A stretch of 23,394 nucleotides of DNA from positions 1-23,394 of IMG/VR virus record IMGVR_UViG_3300010389_000148. One strand, given 5' to 3'. Of this stretch, positions 1 through 4,858 are shown one piece after another. Source of the DNA: a virus. Position numbers and translations under genes: made by a program. The notes below the pieces were generated by a model, which was not told the origin of the DNA, did no database searches, and saw only the letters and a list, made by a program, of their open reading frames with translations. Each line of letters begins with the position of its first letter. The first letter of the stretch is position 1.

Positions 1-139
1 ACAAATAACCATGTGGGTCTAACCAATAGTCAGACATTGTGCCACCAATACCATCTTCAATGTCTTTAGTTTGACATGTTACATTTGTAAATTCTTTTCC
101 TAGGTCATATGATGACCTGAAATAATCAAACATTCCCAT
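1..139 (-). CDS. Conserved phage hypothetical protein, 5' part only
   Basis: This gene runs off the left edge; only its first 46 codons are visible. It opens MGMFDYFRSSYDLG and continues with a segment containing KDIEDGIGGTMSDYW. I associate this opening with small conserved proteins of marine T4-like phages, from memory and not from a search. The start ATG (139-137) overlaps the TAA stop of the upstream gene in a TAATG junction, so the two are probably translationally coupled. A second Met two codons later is an alternative start. The function is unknown. Confidence 0.75.
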   Translation of the reverse strand, partial: MGMFDYFRSSYDLGKEFTNVTCQTKDIEDGIGGTMSDYWLDPHGYL

Positions 140-519
140 TACTCATCAGTCAAGTGGTCTGCACAAGCAAGGGTATCACACTCATTCTTCCATTGCAACT
201 CATATGGTGTGAGTGCTTCATTGAGTGCTTCTAATACATTCTCCTTGAAACTACGATACGGAATGAAGAGTTCATCTTCATTGTTCTTATACTCTGGGTG
301 AGCATCCTTGAATGCATACTCTGTATCATAGATGAGAGATTGTGTGATGTCTCGCAACACCTCTTGACATGCACCAGGGAGATTATTATATGTGGTGGAT
401 GAACCATACATCATATCCTTCACCTTGTCCATCATTTTGATGTAGGTGCTTGCTTTATACTCAAATAGATCTTCAAACTCGTGTTGGTGCTCTTCAGATT
501 GGAAATTAGGAATACTCAT
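139..519 (-). CDS. Hypothetical protein, 126 aa
   Basis: The product is an acidic, probably helical, soluble protein rich in Glu, Asp and aromatic residues (for example HEFEDLFEY near the N-terminus and ELFIPYRSFKENVLEAL around residues 83-99). No signal peptide, membrane segment or catalytic motif is visible, and I do not recognise the family. The ATG (519-517) overlaps the TGA stop of the upstream gene as ATGA, which supports this start and translational coupling. Its own TAA overlaps the next ATG. The gene belongs to the compact accessory array. Confidence 0.85.
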   Translation of the reverse strand: MSIPNFQSEEHQHEFEDLFEYKASTYIKMMDKVKDMMYGSSTTYNNLPGACQEVLRDITQSLIYDTEYAFKDAHPEYKNNEDELFIPYRSFKENVLEALNEALTPYELQWKNECDTLACADHLTDE

Positions 520-758
520 TTATTCTTCTCACAATAAAGGAAATACTTGTACTCAGCAACTTGGTGTGGTGCGTATCTTACTACATCACACTCTTTATAC
601 TTATCAACCACCTCAAAAGATGATTCATTGATTGGTTTGCCACCAGAGGAAAAGTGTGCTAGTACAAGCATAATAACAATAAAGACCGCAGAGGCACTAG
701 CAAAGACACCAAAACCACGCAGAAACTCTTTGAAAGCATACTTGTCCTCAGGTGTCAT
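516..758 (-). CDS. Small membrane protein, 80 aa, one predicted TM helix
   Basis: A short charged N-terminus (MTPEDKYAFKEFLR) is followed by a hydrophobic stretch at about residues 15-36 (GFGVFASASAVFIVIMLVLA) and then a hydrophilic tail of about 44 residues with two Cys. This looks like a single-pass inner-membrane protein. The two Cys lie in the hydrophilic tail and could form a disulphide if that tail is periplasmic. The ATG is preceded by a good ribosome site (AGGA about 6 bases upstream, inside the upstream gene) and overlaps that gene by 11 bases. The family is unrecognised and the function unknown. Confidence 0.85.
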   Translation of the reverse strand: MTPEDKYAFKEFLRGFGVFASASAVFIVIMLVLAHFSSGGKPINESSFEVVDKYKECDVVRYAPHQVAEYKYFLYCEKNK

Positions 759-969
759 TTTGTTTCCTCACAGGTTCCATAGGTTGACGACCACGAAGAT
801 TGTATGGATCAGCACCTAAAGGTACATTATTGTATTTGAGATCCATTATAGCATGTGCTAGGTCAATAATACAATCGTTTCTGATTGTCTTTGGGTTTTG
901 TGGACGAGTGAAAACATCATCCCACCAGTCAGCAATCACATCATAAAGTTTCTGTTCTTCTTCAGTCAT
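748..969 (-). CDS. Hypothetical protein, 73 aa
   Basis: A small soluble protein with an acidic aromatic N-terminus (MTEEEQKLYDVIADWWDDVF) and a more basic C-terminus ending RKQNDT. There is no membrane segment and no motif I recognise. The ATG overlaps the upstream TGA as ATGA (966-969), which fixes the start. The 3' end overlaps the next gene by 11 bases. Tight packing on both sides supports a real gene; the function is unknown. Confidence 0.85.
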   Translation of the reverse strand: MTEEEQKLYDVIADWWDDVFTRPQNPKTIRNDCIIDLAHAIMDLKYNNVPLGADPYNLRGRQPMEPVRKQNDT

Positions 970-1334
970 TGTTTCACTCGTTCAAGATAATCCTTTCCTT
1001 GTTGATACAATCCTTCAATCAGTGCGTTAATGTCAGCAGTAGGGATACTATCAAACTCATGGTTAAAGTTCTCATACCTCAACGCATCAAGCATACACTC
1101 TAAAGCCATTGCTTGTTGAAACTCTGGTGTGATATGTGTGCCCCAAGTGAGACCAGAAACTTCTGTATTGTAGAACATGTTGTATCGGTCAAGGATACGA
1201 TGATTTCTTACCATACTGTTTTCCACCGCAAACTTATCAGCATCAAATACTTTCTGTTTAGAAAGTTCTTCTTGAAACTTTTCGTCAGGGTAAGTCATCG
1301 ATGTTTCATCATGATAGTTTTTCTCGTCGTTCAT
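966..1334 (-). CDS. Hypothetical protein, 122 aa
   Basis: An unrecognised, mostly helical, acidic soluble protein. Visible segments include MTYPDEKFQEELSKQ near residues 13-27 and a C-terminal part with DINALIEGLYQQGKDYLERV. The open frame extends 15 codons upstream, but those residues lie over the end of the 59-aa GTG-start gene. I place the start at the ATG giving MNDEKNYHDE (1334), which has an AGAG-type ribosome site and overlaps the upstream gene by 26 bases. A third candidate is the Met of MTYPDEKF, 12 codons in. The function is unknown. Confidence 0.8.
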   Translation of the reverse strand: MNDEKNYHDETSMTYPDEKFQEELSKQKVFDADKFAVENSMVRNHRILDRYNMFYNTEVSGLTWGTHITPEFQQAMALECMLDALRYENFNHEFDSIPTADINALIEGLYQQGKDYLERVKQ

Positions 1335-1488
1335 CTGCTCTTTGCTTCCTATCAGCATACTCTTGAATAATATCAGCAAGTTGCATAATTTCGTGTTTCA
1401 TTTCAGAATTATCAGTCTTAGCAACCTCATCATAAAACACTGTGATTGCTGATAACAACAAAACGTATTGTCTAAATGTAAGATTCAC
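1309..1488 (-). CDS. Small protein, 59 aa, GTG start
   Basis: This gene fills what otherwise looks like a gap of about 110 bases. Read from GTG at 1488-1486 it gives 59 codons, beginning MNLTFRQYVLLLSAITVFYD and ending in a charged helix (IIQEYADRKQRADERREKLS). The first 20 residues are hydrophobic and could be a membrane anchor or signal-like segment; the rest is amphipathic and charged. The GTG overlaps the upstream TAG as TAGTG, and GGAG lies 7 bases before it, both supporting the start. It overlaps the next gene by 26 bases. The function is unknown. Confidence 0.65.
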   Translation of the reverse strand: MNLTFRQYVLLLSAITVFYDEVAKTDNSEMKHEIMQLADIIQEYADRKQRADERREKLS

Positions 1489-1904
1489 TATACTACTCCG
1501 TTTGCACTATCTTCAAATTCTTCTACCGTGCCCATAGGACCCTTTTTCAGTCGTGCCCATTCTTCATCACGAAGCTTCCACTCCTTGAACTTCTCTTCAA
1601 GGTCTTCATCCATCGTGATCTCATACTCTTTACAGACCTTACGCTGCTCTTCTTCATTCACATAATCATTGAAGACCAACGACATAGCACCAGAGCGAAT
1701 ACTAGCAGGACACATACCCACACAGAGCATGAACTTCTCAAACAGTTTGAAATACTGAGTGGCATTGAGATCAGCAGCAGGAGCAGTAATCAGATAGTGC
1801 TCTTCGGGAATGTAGTCATCAACAACAGTAGAACCAAATCCACTACCATAGGTGGGAGTGAACGTAGCATCAAACTTAAACTGTACTTCAGCTTGGTAGG
1901 TCAT
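1488..1904 (-). CDS. Conserved-looking hypothetical protein, 138 aa
   Basis: The N-terminal half looks beta-rich (MTYQAEVQFKFDATFTPTYG, then a Gly/Ser-rich turn). The C-terminal half is highly charged and helical (EEEQRKVCKEYEI, EEKFKEWKLRDEEWARLKKG at about residues 84-123). There is no signal peptide or membrane helix. The ATG overlaps the upstream TGA as ATGA (1901-1904), and the TAG stop overlaps the downstream GTG start. I do not recognise a functional family. Confidence 0.87.
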   Translation of the reverse strand: MTYQAEVQFKFDATFTPTYGSGFGSTVVDDYIPEEHYLITAPAADLNATQYFKLFEKFMLCVGMCPASIRSGAMSLVFNDYVNEEEQRKVCKEYEITMDEDLEEKFKEWKLRDEEWARLKKGPMGTVEEFEDSANGVV

Positions 1905-2104
1905 GAGTAAGCATCCATGAAATTGTCAAGGGTGAAGAGGTCGTCGGTCTGGGTCTCCTCTACCAACTCATCATAGGACATATCCTTGATGCTGTCAAGG
2001 TACTCCTCTGGAGTGGGGTCTGTGTCTGGGTCAAAGTCATCATGACATAACCATTCATACTCTTTAACGAGAGCAGCAATTATTTCCTCTTTTTGATAGG
2101 CCAT
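1901..2104 (-). CDS. Acidic hypothetical protein, 67 aa
   Basis: A very acidic small protein: an N-terminal helix (MAYQKEEIIAALVKEYEWLC), then an Asp/Pro-rich loop (HDDFDPDTDPTPEEYLDSI) and an acidic helical end. It looks like a type common in marine T4-like phages, by recollection only. The Asp-rich loop might bind a cation, or the protein could be a nucleic-acid mimic; neither is shown. The start overlaps the 3' end of the 27-aa membrane peptide gene by 25 bases. Its TGA stop overlaps the next ATG. Confidence 0.85.
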   Translation of the reverse strand: MAYQKEEIIAALVKEYEWLCHDDFDPDTDPTPEEYLDSIKDMSYDELVEETQTDDLFTLDNFMDAYS

Positions 2105-2163
2105 GTGGTTTCAAGAGTAACGACAAGTAATATAACAAATGAAAAAATGAATAGTGTTGGCAT
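2080..2163 (-). CDS. Tiny membrane peptide, 27 aa
   Basis: This frame occupies an apparent 58-base gap. It encodes MPTLFIFSFVILLVVTLETT followed by a basic tail WPIKKRK: a hydrophobic helix of about 16 residues followed by a positive end, as in a minimal single-pass membrane peptide. The ATG overlaps the upstream TAA as TAATG, and AAAGGA sits 5 bases before the ATG. These are strong initiation signals for such a short frame. The last 25 bases overlap the next gene. By length alone it could be chance; the ribosome site and hydrophobicity argue against that. Confidence 0.55.
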   Translation of the reverse strand: MPTLFIFSFVILLVVTLETTWPIKKRK

Positions 2164-2381
2164 TAGAATCCTTTGCCTTTAGATTTCTTATCTAGCACCT
2201 CTACATGAGACAAAAATTGTGATGGAGATTTAAACCATTTTGATTGTAAACTTTCCCATGATTTATGTGTCTCTACTTTACCATTAATAAAAAACAATTT
2301 ATAGTCATGTCTATCATATGGAGCATCTGATGACTGTTTGAAATACAGTGGGTCAGAAGGATGAATGAGTTTCATATTCAT
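2163..2381 (-). CDS. Hypothetical protein, 72 aa
   Basis: A basic small protein with aromatic residues throughout (DYKLFFINGKVETHKSWESL at about residues 26-45) and a Lys-rich C-terminus (DKKSKGKGF). The regular alternation in the middle suggests a small beta fold. I do not recognise a family. The first ATG (2381-2379) overlaps the TGA of the upstream 42-aa membrane protein as ATGA. A second Met two codons later is an alternative. The TAA stop overlaps the start of the 27-aa membrane peptide. Confidence 0.8.
   Translation of the reverse strand: MNMKLIHPSDPLYFKQSSDAPYDRHDYKLFFINGKVETHKSWESLQSKWFKSPSQFLSHVEVLDKKSKGKGF
2169..2174 (-). promoter_or_regulatory. Ribosome binding site of the 27-aa membrane peptide
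   Basis: AAAGGA on the minus strand, five bases before ATG 2163, inside the end of the upstream gene. It supports initiation of an otherwise very short frame. Confidence 0.6.
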
Positions 2382-2506
2382 GACGTGGCGTTTTTCAGAG
2401 TGGTCAACAGATGCATGTTACCATGAAAATACCCCGCCACGATGGTAGCGAGGGTCAGTACGAAAAGCGTCACAAGCATCAATATGTTTGGTATCGGTGG
2501 TTTCAT
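2378..2506 (-). CDS. Small membrane protein, 42 aa, one predicted TM helix
   Basis: This gene lies in an apparent 120-base gap between the 2OG oxygenase and the 72-aa gene. The frame from ATG 2506 gives MKPPIPNILMLVTLFVLTLA, continues with TIVAGYFHGN and ends LKNATS. Residues 7-27 are a clear hydrophobic helix, so a single-pass inner-membrane protein is likely. Both junctions are exact ATGA overlaps: its ATG with the upstream TGA, and its TGA with the downstream ATG. Together with the hydrophobic pattern this makes a real gene likely. The function is unknown; small holin-like or membrane-modifying roles are only speculation. Confidence 0.75.
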   Translation of the reverse strand: MKPPIPNILMLVTLFVLTLATIVAGYFHGNMHLLTTLKNATS

Positions 2507-3096
2507 TTTCTGATGCCTAGCATGGGTCTTTTATCATATATGTGTCCTTTGTTAGGACCATCTTTTCTGACATAGTGTAGAAACATTTGTAGATACCACT
2601 TGTGGTCTTCAAACTTTTCTCGCCAATGCCAGATATCACATCCTTTGTAGATAACAATATCACTCGACTCTAATAATACAGACGTAGCATCACTACCATC
2701 TCCATTCTTACTGAAATACAATGGACTTATTTCACTACCTTTTGGTCTGGCAATGTGTAGACTAGCAGAGATTTCACATGCTTCTCTATCTCTATGCCTT
2801 ACTAACTCATCGCCACGACCATACATTCTAGTATATGCATATGTCGGGACTACATCTTCACCAATGTAAGATGATATTGCTTTTGCACTCTTATCCAATA
2901 TAGTTTCTGACAATGGATCAGCATAGAATGAATGAGAGAATGGTGCTTGGAAATCTTGTTTTTCTGAAGCAGAATAATTTGAATGTCCTGCCTTAATCCG
3001 TAGAAACAAATAGTGTTTCAACAACGACATAGTAGTCTCATCAATAAAGTTGGGAATATGTAAATATCCTTGCTGATTGAATAACTCACTCGTCAT
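2503..3096 (-). CDS. 2OG-Fe(II) oxygenase-like protein, 197 aa
   Basis: Probably a cupin-fold iron(II)/2-oxoglutarate-dependent oxygenase, a family that hydroxylates proteins or small molecules and is common in marine T4-like phages. The iron ligands are readable: an H-x-D motif at H101-R-D103 in ELVRHRDREACEIS, and a distal His at H157 in KGCDIWHWREKF. The strand around YTRMYGRGDE precedes the first ligand and WYLQMFLHYV follows the last, as in the double-stranded beta-helix core. R159 or K166 may bind the 2OG carboxylate. The length of about 200 residues is normal. The substrate is not inferable. The ATG lies 11 bases inside the upstream gene; the TGA overlaps the next ATG. Confidence 0.85.
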   Translation of the reverse strand: MTSELFNQQGYLHIPNFIDETTMSLLKHYLFLRIKAGHSNYSASEKQDFQAPFSHSFYADPLSETILDKSAKAISSYIGEDVVPTYAYTRMYGRGDELVRHRDREACEISASLHIARPKGSEISPLYFSKNGDGSDATSVLLESSDIVIYKGCDIWHWREKFEDHKWYLQMFLHYVRKDGPNKGHIYDKRPMLGIRK

Positions 3097-3310
3097 TAGG
3101 ATTTACCAACATAAAACAAACTGAGTTAAACTTACCAACCATACCCTTGAGAGATACTTTAGTGTGCTGTGAATGGACTTCAACATCCGTTACAGTATAC
3201 ACACGACCAACAATACACGGTGGAAAATCATTGTTTCCCCATTGTTGCTGCTCGCGTGAGCATCCTAAGAATCTAACTCTGTCGTTGGGTTGAAGGGTAG
3301 GCATAATCAT
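3086..3310 (-). CDS. Hypothetical protein, 74 aa, probable small beta-barrel
   Basis: The sequence alternates polar and hydrophobic residues, with LQPNDRVRFLG near the N-terminus, CIVGRVYTVTDVEVHSQHT at about residues 32-50 and a strand-rich C-terminus. The order NDRVRFLG then GRVYTVTDV resembles small SH3-like or KOW-like barrels, which is a structural guess. Starts are possible at 3310 or two codons on (MPTLQPNDRV, 3304); neither has a strong ribosome site. It overlaps the 51-aa upstream gene and the downstream oxygenase. The function is unknown. Confidence 0.8.
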   Translation of the reverse strand: MIMPTLQPNDRVRFLGCSREQQQWGNNDFPPCIVGRVYTVTDVEVHSQHTKVSLKGMVGKFNSVCFMLVNPNDE

Positions 3311-3428
3311 ACAAGTTATCTAGAATGTCTGTTAATTCATTATATCTATCTTCATCAAAAAACTGCAAATATTTCTTTTGCTCACGCCTCACTATCGTGA
3401 ATACTTCCTGCCATTGTCTCTGTGTCAT
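3273..3428 (-). CDS. Small protein, 51 aa, bridging two neighbours
   Basis: The frame from ATG 3428 reads MTQRQWQEVFTIVRREQKKY and continues LQFFDEDRYNELTDILDNLY, ending STQRQS. The pattern is amphipathic-helical and protein-like, and resembles small helical proteins I recall from cyanophages (I-V-R-x-x-Q followed by a D-R-x-x-E-L-x-D-x-L helix). It fills an apparent 71-base gap but overlaps the upstream gene by 47 bases and the downstream gene by 38. A GTG in the same frame at 3395 would reduce the upstream overlap to 14 bases. No good ribosome site is seen before the ATG, so the start is uncertain. Confidence 0.55.
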   Translation of the reverse strand: MTQRQWQEVFTIVRREQKKYLQFFDEDRYNELTDILDNLYDYAYPSTQRQS

Positions 3429-3594
3429 AATTATATGATGGTGGGTTATACTTTAGATACTCCCAGAATGTCATCTTCATTTCTTTTTCTGTCATGCCAC
3501 AGTGTGCTGCAGCTTCAGGGAGATTCATTGTAACATGAAACAATGCTTCATGTGCTTCTCTTACGTTTTCAGGCGTAGTTTTGACTTTCTTCAT
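3382..3594 (-). CDS. Hypothetical protein, 70 aa
   Basis: A helical small protein: MKKVKTTPENVREAHEALF, then LPEAAAHCGMTEKEMKMTFW at about residues 25-44. The segment EAAAHCGMTEKEMKMTFWEY resembles a helix-turn-helix (Ala-rich helix, Gly turn, second helix), so DNA binding is possible but unproven. The open frame extends 4 codons to a TTG; I prefer the ATG at 3594. It overlaps the upstream gene by 26 bases. The product ends SIHDSEA. Confidence 0.8.
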   Translation of the reverse strand: MKKVKTTPENVREAHEALFHVTMNLPEAAAHCGMTEKEMKMTFWEYLKYNPPSYNYDTETMAGSIHDSEA

Positions 3595-3781
3595 CAACAG
3601 GTCCAACTAATTCAATATCTTCAATACAATCTACGGTTACTTCATGTGATCCAATACGATACCAGTGATTATCTTCACCAGTAATATCTGGGCGGACTCC
3701 CAGATATTCTAACTCATCACAACTATTTTCACGCAACCATGCTTGTAGGCGATGGTGCATCAATTCATGTCTACTAATCAT
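3569..3781 (-). CDS. Hypothetical protein, 70 aa
   Basis: From the preferred ATG (3781) it reads MISRHELMHHRLQAWLRENS, with three His in the first ten residues, followed by DELEYLGVRPDITGEDNHWY and an acidic beta-like C-terminus. A TTG six codons upstream keeps the frame open, but the ATG lies just before the upstream stop (ATGATTAG, 8-base overlap) and has GGAA a few bases before it. I do not recognise the family. Metal binding through the His cluster is conceivable but not shown. Confidence 0.78.
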   Translation of the reverse strand: MISRHELMHHRLQAWLRENSCDELEYLGVRPDITGEDNHWYRIGSHEVTVDCIEDIELVGPVDEESQNYA

Positions 3782-3980
3782 CGTCTTCCATCTCTGCAAT
3801 TTTTTCTTCTAGAGTATCAAAAATAGTCTCCATAGACCCGATACCATCAATATCACTCAAAACTTTTGCAATTTGGTTGCAAATAACTGGTCGCTCATTT
3901 CTTGCAGCAAATGCAAGTGCATTGCGTAAATGTGCAGATGCTTCGTTGAGTGAATCTTCAACTGATTTAGTTAGTGCCAT
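3774..3980 (-). CDS. Helical hypothetical protein, 68 aa
   Basis: From ATG 3980 the protein opens MALTKSVEDSLNEASAHLRN, followed by ALAFAARNERP and a C-terminal acidic helix (METIFDTLEEKIAEMEDDD). It looks entirely helical. I believe similar short proteins recur in marine T4-like phages, from memory only. An 11-codon longer frame exists, but its extension lies wholly within the end of the oxygenase gene and reads as non-protein-like sequence, so the ATG of MALTKS is preferred. It overlaps the oxygenase by 14 bases. The function is unknown. Confidence 0.85.
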   Translation of the reverse strand: MALTKSVEDSLNEASAHLRNALAFAARNERPVICNQIAKVLSDIDGIGSMETIFDTLEEKIAEMEDDD

Positions 3981-4518
3981 ATAAGTCAAATACCTTTTCT
4001 GAAAAGAAAACAAAATTTAGTCTTGCATCAGTGATATCATCACCAAAGAAGTCTTGTGGACCATGTAAAACTTTTGAGTCAAACATAATCAAACGATTGT
4101 ATACATTATCAACTTTATGCTCCTCACCATCTTTAATGAATGATGTGCCTGAATATTCAGTAGGATTTGGTGCTACAAAATATAGACCAGCAAAGTTTGA
4201 TTTGTAATCACGATGAAAACGAAGAGTTTCCCATACCTCAGGACCAGCAAACTGTTGAGATACTAATGGACAATAGTGGAAGTATCCCTCAAATTTAAAT
4301 TTATTGCCACGATAAAATTGATTATTTAAATCTGTGACAATATGTCTACACAATTCACCAACAACATTATTTTCTTTATCAGTATACATTCTGGACCTAA
4401 ATCCTAACCACCAATCATTTACTGTTGGTGGATAATATGTATCTTCTATGGCATGTTGTCTGATAGCATCCACATCGGGCGAGTAATTATCAAATATTTT
4501 TAATCTGAAGCTCGCCAT
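3967..4518 (-). CDS. 2OG-Fe(II) oxygenase-like protein, 183 aa
   Basis: A second putative iron/2-oxoglutarate oxygenase, of a different subtype from 2503-3096. Iron ligands are H102-R-D104 in ETLRFHRDYKSNFAGLYFVA and H152 in FDSKVLHGPQDFFGDD, with R166 (DARLNFVFF) as the likely 2OG-binding Arg. The N-terminal half (PPTVNDWWLGFRSR, FEGYFHYCPL) resembles phage and bacterial proteins annotated as DUF6445-type or prolyl-hydroxylase-like. The substrate is unknown. The ATG overlaps the previous gene by 19 bases. Base composition is noticeably AT-rich here. Confidence 0.8.
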   Translation of the reverse strand: MASFRLKIFDNYSPDVDAIRQHAIEDTYYPPTVNDWWLGFRSRMYTDKENNVVGELCRHIVTDLNNQFYRGNKFKFEGYFHYCPLVSQQFAGPEVWETLRFHRDYKSNFAGLYFVAPNPTEYSGTSFIKDGEEHKVDNVYNRLIMFDSKVLHGPQDFFGDDITDARLNFVFFSEKVFDLYGTN

Positions 4519-4691
4519 CGTGTTTTTTTCAAATCTACTCTAGTTTGTTGAAACTCTTCGACCAGTTTGAGTATAGCATAAGATTTTTCTTCTGCCAAGC
4601 CCTCATCCCAATCAAATCCTTTTTTACCATCTTCCCAAAACAAATAAATTTCTGATGAAATACGGTCCATCAGTCTATCATAATGCGTCAT
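4500..4691 (-). CDS. Hypothetical protein, 63 aa
   Basis: From ATG 4691 the protein reads MTHYDRLMDRISSEIYLFWE, then DGKKGFDWDEGLAEEKSYAI and a basic helical end. It looks small, helical and soluble. The open frame extends upstream to a TTG at 4862, but the added 57 residues are low-complexity Ser/Thr/Ala/Lys and coincide with a better gene (the 41-aa basic protein) in another frame. The ATG here overlaps that gene's TGA as ATGA, which decides the start. The function is unknown. Confidence 0.8.
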   Translation of the reverse strand: MTHYDRLMDRISSEIYLFWEDGKKGFDWDEGLAEEKSYAILKLVEEFQQTRVDLKKTRWRASD

Positions 4692-4813
4692 TTTGATAAT
4701 GTCAGTTTGCGCTTGAGTGCTTGACGCCTTGCTTTTGCTTGGCGCATTGCTTGTGGTTTCAGATGACGCTTCTGGTCCTTCTTTGAGTGATGTTGCCAGT
4801 TGGGGGTCGTCAT
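4688..4813 (-). CDS. Very basic small protein, 41 aa
   Basis: This gene is hidden behind a longer open frame. From ATG 4813 it reads MTTPNWQHHSKKDQKRHLKP, continues QAMRQAKARRQALKRK and ends LTLSK. It has 13 Lys/Arg and 3 His in 41 residues against one Asp, with no Cys and no hydrophobic core. The middle is a likely amphipathic helix, which suggests nucleic-acid or ribosome binding, but this is only an inference. An excellent ribosome site (AAGGAG, 6-base spacing) precedes the ATG, and its TGA overlaps the next ATG as ATGA. These signals are stronger than those of the alternative TTG-start frame. Confidence 0.8.
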   Translation of the reverse strand: MTTPNWQHHSKKDQKRHLKPQAMRQAKARRQALKRKLTLSK

Positions 4814-4819
4814 TGGTTT

Positions 4820-4825
4820 CTCCTT
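4820..4825 (-). promoter_or_regulatory. Ribosome binding site of the 41-aa basic protein
   Basis: AAGGAG on the minus strand lies six bases before ATG 4813. It is one of the clearest Shine-Dalgarno sequences in the accessory array and is the main reason for choosing the 41-aa frame over the overlapping TTG-start frame. Confidence 0.75.
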
Positions 4826-4858
4826 GCCACAACAGTATATAGCATCCTAGAGGTTTTG

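Noticed and set aside
446-819. Plus-strand open frames opposite the leftmost genes
   Set aside because: They are antisense to better supported coupled genes, with unprotein-like composition and no ribosome sites.
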